Positions 1 to 3,942 of a stretch of 5,240 nt of DNA are shown here, one piece after another; positions within the stretch are counted from its first letter, which is position 1; each line of letters starts with the position of its first letter. The position numbers were made by a program, and so were the translations under genes. The DNA is from Intrasporangiaceae bacterium (GTDB lineage Bacteria; Actinomycetota; Actinomycetes; Actinomycetales; Dermatophilaceae), in the NCBI GenBank assembly GCA_012518475.1, contig JAAYSB010000102.1:1-5240 (forward strand). Reading direction: 5' to 3'. The notes under the pieces were generated by a model. It worked only from the letters and a program-made list of their open reading frames with translations. It had not been told where the DNA came from and did not search any database.

Positions 1-329
1 AGGGTGCCGAGCTCATAGATGTGGATGCCGAGCCGATAGAGGCCGCTCTCGTTGTCCTGCTCGACGAAGCCGCGGCTGAGCAGGGTCTGGAGGAGCCGGT
101 GCGCGGTGGACTTGGCGACGCCGAGACGTCGGGCGATGTCGGAGACGCCGAGCTCACCGTCGAGGGCGAAGCACTCCAGGACGTCGAGGGCGGTGCCGAC
201 CGAGCGGAGGCTCGAGGAGCCGTTCGCTGGGGTGTTGCCCAGGCGCTTGGGGGTCGTCGCGCAGTGCGCTGAGGTGACGATCTCGCTCGGGGCGGTGGGA
301 ACGGGGATGAGGCGGGCGGTGACCGACAT
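1..329 (-). CDS. IclR-family transcriptional regulator, N-terminal part (runs off left edge)
   Basis: The minus strand from ATG at 329 is open to the left edge, giving 109 residues without a stop. After a low-complexity N-terminal extension of about 40 residues comes a winged helix-turn-helix: SVGTALDVLECF (43-54), GVSDIARRLGVAKSTAHRLL (61-80) as the HTH, and the wing ending in YRLGIHIYELG. This is the IclR N-terminal domain; the effector-binding domain would lie beyond the edge. IclR proteins are cytoplasmic, effector-controlled repressors or activators, often of aromatic or organic acid catabolism. The start is well fixed by an AAGGAGGA Shine-Dalgarno sequence at 333-340. It is divergent from a second IclR gene starting at 415. 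The family is certain; the target genes and effector are unknown. Confidence 0.93.
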   Translation of the reverse strand, partial: MSVTARLIPVPTAPSEIVTSAHCATTPKRLGNTPANGSSSLRSVGTALDVLECFALDGELGVSDIARRLGVAKSTAHRLLQTLLSRGFVEQDNESGLYRLGIHIYELGT

Positions 330-332
330 GTG

Positions 333-340
333 TCCTCCTT
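333..340 (-). promoter_or_regulatory. Shine-Dalgarno of the partial IclR gene
   Basis: On the minus strand AAGGAGGA lies three bases before the ATG at 329. It is close to a full anti-16S match and fixes the start of a gene whose stop lies outside the window. Confidence 0.8.
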
Positions 341-344
341 GACG

Positions 345-366
345 TTGCGACCATCCGTTGTCGCGA
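345..366. promoter_or_regulatory. Dyad in the divergent IclR-IclR promoter region, possible operator
   Basis: TTGCGAC (345-351) and GTCGCGA (360-366) form an inverted repeat with 6 of 7 matching positions around an 8-nt spacer. It sits in the 85-nt gap between two divergent IclR genes, where IclR proteins commonly bind pseudo-palindromes to regulate themselves and the neighbour. No convincing -35/-10 pair was found on either strand here. Dyads this short also arise by chance in GC-rich DNA, so this is only a candidate. Confidence 0.3.
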
Positions 367-414
367 TGCGGCGTTATCCCCGACTGTCCCGGCTTTGTGT
401 GGTTCCATCAACGC

Positions 415-1209
415 ATGCGTTCCACTGAGCGGGACACCGCTGGCCAGGTCGCCGAGGCCGGTGTCTCCGCGCCGCCGGACTCCGTGCTCGGCCGGGTCGC
501 GCTCCTGCTCTCAGCCTTCGACGACCGCTCGCCCCGCCTCGGGGTCTCCGAGCTGGCCCGCCGGACCGGACTGGCCAAGTCGACGGTGCACCGGCTCACG
601 GGGGAGATGGAGGCGTATCGGCTGCTCGCGCGGGAGGGCACCGAGTATCGGCTCGGTGGGTGGCTCTTCGAGCTCGGTGAGCTGGTGCCGACGACCCGCA
701 CGCTGGCCGAGGCGGCGCAGCCGATCATGGAGGACCTGCGTGAGGCGACGCAGCAGCGGGTGCACCTCGCTGTTCGGGAGGGCACCGACGTCGTCTATGT
801 GAGCATCATGGGCGGCACGGCGATGGGGCTGATGTCCCGGGTCGGTGGTCGGCTGCCCGCGCACGCGACGGGGGTGGGCAAGGTCATGCTCGCCTACTCG
901 TCGCGCGCGGTCATCCAGGAGCAGGTCGCGGCCGGGCTGCCACAGCTGACGCCTCGGACGATCGGCACTGCGCAGGAGCTCGAGCTCGAGCTCCGACGGA
1001 TCCGGAGCATCGGGATGTCGCTTGAGGCCGGGGAGTCGCACGAGGGTATCGCGTGCGTGGCGGCGCCGGTCTTCGGCGCGAACCGGCGGATCATCGCCGG
1101 GCTCTCCCTCACCGGGTTCGCGGGCAAGATCGACCCCGTGACGCTCGGTCCCGCCGTGCGGACAGCGGCCTTCATGCTCTCCCGGACGCTGCGGGAGCAG
1201 GGGATCTAG
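415..1209 (+). CDS. IclR-family transcriptional regulator, full length
   Basis: A 264-residue protein of usual IclR length. The winged HTH spans about residues 24-83, with GVSELARRTGLAKSTVHRLT (43-62) as the DNA-reading helix pair and YRLGGWLFELG as the wing end. The effector-binding domain follows from about residue 90. It includes the family-typical LPAHATGVGKVMLAY segment and, near the C terminus, ESHEGIACVAAPVF, the conserved ligand-pocket region. Start choice is uncertain. The frame extends up to a TTG at 358, but those residues are not IclR-like; ATG 415 gives a normal N terminus yet has no Shine-Dalgarno sequence, so the mRNA could be leaderless. It is divergent from another IclR gene and convergent with the catechol dioxygenase cluster, which makes it a candidate regulator of that cluster. 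That link is inference. Confidence 0.92.
   Translation: MRSTERDTAGQVAEAGVSAPPDSVLGRVALLLSAFDDRSPRLGVSELARRTGLAKSTVHRLTGEMEAYRLLAREGTEYRLGGWLFELGELVPTTRTLAEAAQPIMEDLREATQQRVHLAVREGTDVVYVSIMGGTAMGLMSRVGGRLPAHATGVGKVMLAYSSRAVIQEQVAAGLPQLTPRTIGTAQELELELRRIRSIGMSLEAGESHEGIACVAAPVFGANRRIIAGLSLTGFAGKIDPVTLGPAVRTAAFMLSRTLREQGI
976..993 (+). repeat. Three tandem GAGCTC hexamers inside the IclR gene
   Basis: GAGCTC occurs three times in perfect tandem and is itself palindromic. In frame it encodes alternating Glu-Leu (ELELEL) in a helix of the effector domain, so it is compatible with ordinary coding sequence. It could be a slippage-prone site, but the unit is a multiple of three and would preserve the frame. 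Confidence 0.6.
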
Positions 1210-1216
1210 GGACTGA

Positions 1217-1272
1217 ACAGGTCTCCCCGCACGATCAGGCGTTATAGCGCCTCATCCTGCGGGAACACCTGT
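1217..1272. terminator. 56-nt imperfect palindrome between convergent genes, probable bidirectional terminator
   Basis: Positions 1217 to 1244 pair with 1272 to 1245 in one register. There are 23 Watson-Crick pairs and one G-U of 28, with only single-base mismatches at 1223/1266, 1225/1264, 1232/1257 and 1236/1253. The paired blocks are ACAGGT/ACCTGT, CCCGCA/TGCGGG, GAT/ATC and AGGCG/CGCCT. It lies 7 nt after the stop of the plus-strand IclR gene and 50 nt after the stop of the minus-strand GlcG/HbpS gene. There is no U-tract on either strand, which is common for actinobacterial hairpin terminators. Its core is shared with a second hairpin at 3329-3362, so it may instead be a member of a dispersed repeat family. 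Confidence 0.65.
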
Positions 1273-1322
1273 CCGGTGGGCCTGGGCGGGACCGTGACGG
1301 GTGACCGTTCGCCGTTTCGGTC

Positions 1323-1769
1323 CTATTGGGGGAAGGTGGCGGGGTATGCGTCGCGCACGGCGGCAGCACCGGCAGTGGCGACGGCGGTGTCCTGCTCGGC
1401 AGAACCACCGGAGGCACCGACGGCGCCGACGAGCTCACCGTCGATGAGCACCGGCACCCCACCGCCGAAGGCAGCGACCCCCTCGCGCTTGGCGATGCCG
1501 AACCGGACGGGCTCCTCGGACTCGATCCCGGCATACAGATCGGCGCTGGGGATCCCGCCGAAGCCGACGACCGTGCGGGCCTTGTCGATCGCGATCCCGC
1601 AGGAGAGGGCGAAGGCACCGTCCATCCGGGCGAAGGCGAGGAGCACGCCACCGGGGTCGGTGACGGCGATGTTGAAGGCTCCGCCGATCTCCTGGGCCGC
1701 TGCCAGGGCGGCGTCGACCGCGAGGCGGGCGCCGGCATACGTCATCGTCCTGGTGTCCCGGACAGGCAT
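1323..1769 (-). CDS. GlcG/HbpS-family (DUF336) protein in a catechol-cleavage cluster
   Basis: A 148-residue protein matching the GlcG/HbpS family along its whole length: TDPGGVLLAFARMDGA (37-52), AIDKARTVVGFG (60-71), and the C-terminal block GGGVPVLIDGELVGAVG (102-118) followed by SGGSAEQD (120-127). No signal peptide or membrane segment is visible, so it should be cytoplasmic. Family members include the haem-binding HbpS of Streptomyces and GlcG of the glycolate locus. Similar small ORFs occur in meta-cleavage operons, but their role there is poorly defined. The start is supported by AAGGAG at 1778-1783, 8 nt upstream of the ATG. It is the last gene of the minus-strand cluster, 79 nt after the dioxygenase stop and separated from it by a strong hairpin, so its transcript level may differ from the two upstream genes. 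Function is not assigned beyond the family. Confidence 0.88.
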   Translation of the reverse strand: MPVRDTRTMTYAGARLAVDAALAAAQEIGGAFNIAVTDPGGVLLAFARMDGAFALSCGIAIDKARTVVGFGGIPSADLYAGIESEEPVRFGIAKREGVAAFGGGVPVLIDGELVGAVGASGGSAEQDTAVATAGAAAVRDAYPATFPQ

Positions 1770-1777
1770 TGGTCAAG

Positions 1778-1783
1778 CTCCTT
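1778..1783 (-). promoter_or_regulatory. Shine-Dalgarno of the GlcG/HbpS-family gene
   Basis: AAGGAG on the minus strand, 8 nt before ATG 1769. It favours this start over the in-frame ATG eight codons downstream (1745). Confidence 0.75.
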
Positions 1784-1797
1784 GCAGACATGGCGAG

Positions 1798-1836
1798 CCG
1801 GCGGCGGCCCGAGGGAGTGGAGCGGGCCGCCGCCGG
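1798..1836 (-). terminator. 14-bp G/C-only intercistronic hairpin after the dioxygenase gene
   Basis: Positions 1798-1811 and 1823-1836 are perfect reverse complements (14 bp, all G/C), closing an 11-nt loop. The hairpin begins 12 nt after the stop codon of the catechol dioxygenase (minus strand) and ends 14 nt before the Shine-Dalgarno of the next gene. No U-tract follows. It may be a terminator or partial attenuator that lowers expression of the GlcG/HbpS gene, or a 3' structure that protects the ferredoxin-dioxygenase mRNA from exonucleases. Sequence alone does not separate these. Confidence 0.65.
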
Positions 1837-1848
1837 GGGTGGTGCCGA

Positions 1849-2778
1849 TCAGGTGAGGACGGTGGTGAACCGCTCGTTGAGCTCACGGGCGTGATAGAAG
1901 ATGCCCTTGCCGAGCTGGTCGACGGTCCAGATGTTCACCGGGCGGTCCGGGAAGGCGAGGTAGCCACCGGAGAAGACCTCATTGCGGTTGCCGGACGGGT
2001 CGAAGAAGTACACCGTCTGGCCACGGGTGATGCCGTGCCGGGTCGGGCCGACGTCGATCGGGACGTCGTCCATCGTCATGAGGTCCGCTGCGCGGCCGAC
2101 CTCGTGCCAGTCGCCGAGGCGGAAGGCGAAGTGGTGCAGCTTGCCCTGGGGACCGCCGATGACGGCGAACTGGTGGATCTGGTTGTTGCTCGTCATCCAC
2201 GTGCCGACGCACTCGCCGTCGTCATCGAGTGAGGTCATCGCCTTTTCGGTGGGATAGAAGTCGAAGACCTCGCGCAGGAAGTCCTCCATGCCCTGAACGT
2301 CCTCCGCGGTGACGAGCGAGTGGTCGAGGGCCGGGGCTCCGACGCCGACGAGGTGCCGAGGGAAGGCCTCGGGGTTGTGGGTGCCCACCTCGGTGCCGAT
2401 GGCGGTGGCCTCGTGGTAGACCTCGAAGACGTGCTCGCTCGGGGTCATGAAGCGGATGCCGTCGCCGATCTCGGGGTTCTCACCCTTGCTCATGCGTTCG
2501 ACGGTGACGCCGAAGCCGGCCGCCTTCTTCTCGATGATGTCGATGTCCTCGGACTTCTCGACCTTCCAGCCGTACTTCACCACGCCGACGCCGCCCTCTT
2601 CGAGGACGACCGAGTGGTGGTCCCACTCGTCCCAGCCCTTGTAGAACACACGGCGCGCGCCGTCGGGCGAGACATCGGTGTGGGTCTCGTACAGACCCAT
2701 CGTGCTCGCGTAGTGGTTCTTCGCCTCCGTCAGGTCAGTGACCCGGACGTGGGCGTAGCCCATCCTCATGACTCCCAT
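1849..2778 (-). CDS. xylE: Catechol 2,3-dioxygenase (XylE/C23O-type extradiol dioxygenase)
   Basis: A 309-residue protein of the same length class as Pseudomonas XylE (307) and colinear with it from GVMR near the N terminus to the C-terminal NERF.TVLT. It is a cytoplasmic Fe(II) enzyme that cleaves catechol next to its hydroxyls to give 2-hydroxymuconate semialdehyde. Two vicinal-oxygen-chelate domains are present (about 1-145 and 146-309). The iron ligands are H153 (LDHSLV), H216 (KLHHFAF) and E267 (GNRNEVF); H202, H248 (GPTRHG) and Y257 correspond to the XylE second-shell/acid-base residues. The start at 2778 has AGAGGAG 5 nt upstream, formed by the last codons of the ferredoxin gene; the gap is 2 nt, so translation is probably coupled. 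The frame stays open above 2778, but that is just the antisense-free run through the ferredoxin gene, not a fusion. Substrate could be catechol or a substituted catechol; names such as dmpB or nahH are equivalent. Confidence 0.95.
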   Translation of the reverse strand: MGVMRMGYAHVRVTDLTEAKNHYASTMGLYETHTDVSPDGARRVFYKGWDEWDHHSVVLEEGGVGVVKYGWKVEKSEDIDIIEKKAAGFGVTVERMSKGENPEIGDGIRFMTPSEHVFEVYHEATAIGTEVGTHNPEAFPRHLVGVGAPALDHSLVTAEDVQGMEDFLREVFDFYPTEKAMTSLDDDGECVGTWMTSNNQIHQFAVIGGPQGKLHHFAFRLGDWHEVGRAADLMTMDDVPIDVGPTRHGITRGQTVYFFDPSGNRNEVFSGGYLAFPDRPVNIWTVDQLGKGIFYHARELNERFTTVLT

Positions 2779-2780
2779 TG

Positions 2781-3182
2781 CTACTCCTCTGAGGTGCCTG
2801 CCGACGGGGGTCCCTGCCGGCATGTGTGGGTGGCGATCGCCGCTTCGGCACGCAGGCGTGCCTTCTCGTTGATCTGCCGCAGAAAGGGGTTGACGAGTCG
2901 CACGTTGTCGCCGCGCAACTCGATGGTGATGTCGGTGTCCGGGACGGCCCGGCACGACAGACAGGTGCCGTCGACGCGCTCCTCGTCCGAGATGACAGTG
3001 GAGGCGATGGGCCGCTCGTAGGAGAAGGTGCCACCGTGGCAGTCGACCTTGCAGATCCCGCAGCCGCCGCGCTTGCACCCGACCGTGTAGCTGTAGCCGG
3101 CCTTGTACAGGCCGCTCAGCACGGTCTCGCCCGTCTCGAGGTAGATGACCTCGCCGGTCGGGTGGATCGTCAGTGTGGGCAC
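2781..3182 (-). CDS. xylT: [2Fe-2S] plant-type ferredoxin, XylT-like C23O-reactivating protein
   Basis: A 133-residue protein with a plant-type ferredoxin fold. The N-terminal beta strands are TLTIHPTGEVIYLETGETVL; the cluster loop is C36-x4-C41-x2-C44 (GCKRGGCGIC), and the fourth ligand is best assigned to C77 in CLSCRAVPDTDITIE, which aligns with the LACQ motif of XylT. C48, C74 and C121 are extra cysteines. XylT-type ferredoxins reduce inactive Fe(III) in catechol 2,3-dioxygenase, and this gene sits directly before the dioxygenase gene, as in xyl/dmp/nah operons. The start is GTG 3182, chosen because AAGGAG (3187-3192) lies 4 nt upstream; ATG 3263 would add 27 unrelated residues. It is about 20 residues longer than XylT because of a charged C-terminal tail (about 91-133). 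A role as an electron carrier to a hydroxylase is a less likely alternative. Confidence 0.9.
   Translation of the reverse strand: MPTLTIHPTGEVIYLETGETVLSGLYKAGYSYTVGCKRGGCGICKVDCHGGTFSYERPIASTVISDEERVDGTCLSCRAVPDTDITIELRGDNVRLVNPFLRQINEKARLRAEAAIATHTCRQGPPSAGTSEE
2784..2790 (-). promoter_or_regulatory. Shine-Dalgarno of the dioxygenase, embedded in the ferredoxin gene end
   Basis: AGAGGAG on the minus strand lies 5 nt before ATG 2778 and overlaps the final two Glu codons (GAG GAG TAG) of the ferredoxin gene. This arrangement suggests translational coupling. Confidence 0.75.
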
Positions 3183-3186
3183 AGCG

Positions 3187-3192
3187 CTCCTT
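3187..3192 (-). promoter_or_regulatory. Shine-Dalgarno that sets the GTG start of the ferredoxin gene
   Basis: AAGGAG on the minus strand, 4 nt before GTG 3182. The spacing is short but the match is good, and the ferredoxin fold starts right after it, so it decides against the longer ATG-initiated frame. Confidence 0.65.
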
Positions 3193-3270
3193 CGCGCGGG
3201 GTCCAGGGGGCAGCCGGGGTGGCTGTCCTTTCCGACGAGACTGGCCGCTCCGGTGGGGTGCAACCATGCG

Positions 3271-3289
3271 CGTTCCCGAGGGAGGAACG
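3271..3289. promoter_or_regulatory. CGTTCC-N7-GGAACG dyad upstream of the ferredoxin gene, possible operator
   Basis: Perfect 6-bp arms (3271-3276 and 3284-3289) flank a 7-nt spacer, about 90-105 nt before the GTG start of the ferredoxin gene. Its size and location suit an operator for a regulator of the catechol cluster, for example one of the nearby IclR proteins. The sequence differs from the dyad in the IclR-IclR gap, so no common site is demonstrated. Confidence 0.35.
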
Positions 3290-3328
3290 GCCCCCTGGCG
3301 TGGCGTGGCTGCTCGGACCAGCGGTTTC

Positions 3329-3362
3329 CGCGGGGTCAGGCGCGATCACGCCTCATCCTGCG
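3329..3362. terminator. Hairpin downstream of the MarR gene, related to the 1217-1272 palindrome
   Basis: Positions 3329-3342 pair with 3362-3349 (11 Watson-Crick and 2 G-U pairs of 14, one C-C mismatch) around a 6-nt loop. It begins 40 nt after the MarR stop on the minus strand, a reasonable terminator position that would insulate the catechol cluster from MarR transcription. Its core, TCAGGCG-N6-CGCCT followed by CATCCTGCG, is identical outside the loop to 1235-1261. The G-U pairs would be C-A mismatches in the minus-strand RNA, so the fold is more stable in the plus-strand transcript, which weakens the terminator reading. Confidence 0.5.
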
Positions 3363-3401
3363 CCCAGACCCGGTCGGTCGAGCGCGCCCGGTGCCGGGAG
3401 C

Positions 3402-3860
3402 TCAGGCCAGGCGCTCGGCGAGCTTATGGAGGAGAGCGACGAGCTGGCGCTCCTCGTCCGCGGTGAGCGCACCGCCCAGGACCGATTCGGTATGCGCCCG
3501 CCGCCGTTCCGAGATCTCTCCGGCCATCGTGTGGCCGGCCGGGGTCAGCTCGAGGATCATCGCCCGCCGGTCGCTCGGGTCGAGCTCGCGACTGACCAGG
3601 TCCTGGCGGATGAGGGCGTCGACGACCTCCGTCACCGAGCGCGGTGTGACCCGCAACCGTTCGGCGAGAACCCCGGGCCGGATCTGGCCCTCCTTTGCGA
3701 TCACCCGCAACGCTCGGGCCTGGTGCGGGGCGAGCCCGGTGTGCGCGATGGACTCGGCCCACCCGCGTCGCAGACCCCGCGCCACGGCCATGACGGCGGA
3801 CTCGAGCGAAGCCTCAGACGATGAGCCGACGGAGGCGGAGGGGACGTGCGTGGGTTCCAT
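3402..3860 (-). CDS. MarR-family transcriptional regulator
   Basis: A 152-residue protein of standard MarR length. After a variable N terminus come the dimerisation helix (about 18-40) and the winged helix-turn-helix: LAPHQARALRVIAKEG (43-58), RPGVLAERLRVTPRSVTEVVD (61-81) as the HTH, and the family hallmark wing DPSDRRAMILELTPAG (94-109). The C-terminal helix (about 130-152) completes the dimer interface. MarR proteins are small-molecule-responsive repressors that usually control themselves and a neighbour; here the neighbour is a divergent ABC exporter 82 nt away. The start is ATG 3860, giving the natural length. No Shine-Dalgarno sequence precedes it, but a TATGCT-like -10 lies 6 nt upstream, so it may be translated from a leaderless mRNA. 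The frame is open further upstream but is not MarR-like there. Confidence 0.93.
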   Translation of the reverse strand: MEPTHVPSASVGSSSEASLESAVMAVARGLRRGWAESIAHTGLAPHQARALRVIAKEGQIRPGVLAERLRVTPRSVTEVVDALIRQDLVSRELDPSDRRAMILELTPAGHTMAGEISERRRAHTESVLGGALTADEERQLVALLHKLAERLA

Positions 3861-3866
3861 GCGCCG

Positions 3867-3872
3867 AGCATA
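3867..3872 (-). promoter_or_regulatory. Candidate -10 box for a leaderless MarR transcript
   Basis: TATGCT on the minus strand ends 6 nt before the ATG at 3860, so transcription would begin at or next to the A of the start codon. No good -35 is seen at the expected distance, which keeps confidence low; the operator dyad lies in the -35 area. Confidence 0.35.
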
Positions 3873-3885
3873 CCCGATTTGTGAA

Positions 3886-3906
3886 GTTACCAGATAGTGA
3901 GGTAAC
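3886..3906. promoter_or_regulatory. GTTACC-N9-GGTAAC operator between MarR and the ABC exporter
   Basis: Perfect 6-bp inverted arms GTTACC (3886-3891) and GGTAAC (3901-3906) around a 9-nt AT-richer spacer. It sits at the centre of the 82-nt divergent promoter region, 26 nt from the MarR start and 37 nt from the ABC start. Its length and symmetry are typical of MarR dimer operators, and its place would let one dimer block both promoters. On the plus strand TTACCA (3887-3892) with TGTATC (3910-3915), spaced 17 nt, is a weak promoter candidate that overlaps the dyad. Confidence 0.65.
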
Positions 3907-3929
3907 CTCTGTATCCATGCAACAACAGC

Positions 3930-3937
3930 AAGGAGGT
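3930..3937 (+). promoter_or_regulatory. Shine-Dalgarno of the ABC exporter gene
   Basis: AAGGAGGT, a near-perfect match, ends 5 nt before ATG 3943 and fixes that start over the in-frame ATG at 3955. Confidence 0.8.
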
Positions 3938-3942
3938 GCCGC

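Larger units (their letters stand above)
3193..3401. other. Non-coding region upstream of the catechol cluster
   Basis: About 210 nt lie between the ferredoxin ribosome binding site and the MarR stop. The region should carry the promoter of the minus-strand ferredoxin-dioxygenase genes, but no clear -35/-10 pair was recognised. It holds a dyad at 3271-3289 and a hairpin at 3329-3362. Two 9-nt complementary arms, CCAGGGGGC (3203-3211) and GCCCCCTGG (3290-3298), enclose the dyad and could fold a long leader, though in GC-rich DNA they may be coincidental. Confidence 0.5.

Noticed and set aside
358..414. N-terminal extension of the IclR gene from TTG 358
   Set aside because: The 19 added residues are not IclR-like, there is no Shine-Dalgarno, and the frame would overlap the intergenic dyad. 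ATG 415 gives a normal N terminus.
511..1041. Minus-strand frames inside the complete IclR gene
   Set aside because: They are mirror frames of a clear IclR coding sequence with no family match.
1276..2232. Plus-strand frames opposite the GlcG/HbpS and dioxygenase genes (also 2320-3021 and 2826-3824)
   Set aside because: These are antisense to well-supported genes, have low-complexity composition and lack ribosome binding sites or domains.
1849..3267. A single long minus-strand frame that would make a 472-residue fusion ahead of the dioxygenase
   Set aside because: Only the part from 2778 down matches C23O. The upstream part is an off-frame reading of the ferredoxin gene; the dioxygenase has its own ATG and Shine-Dalgarno.
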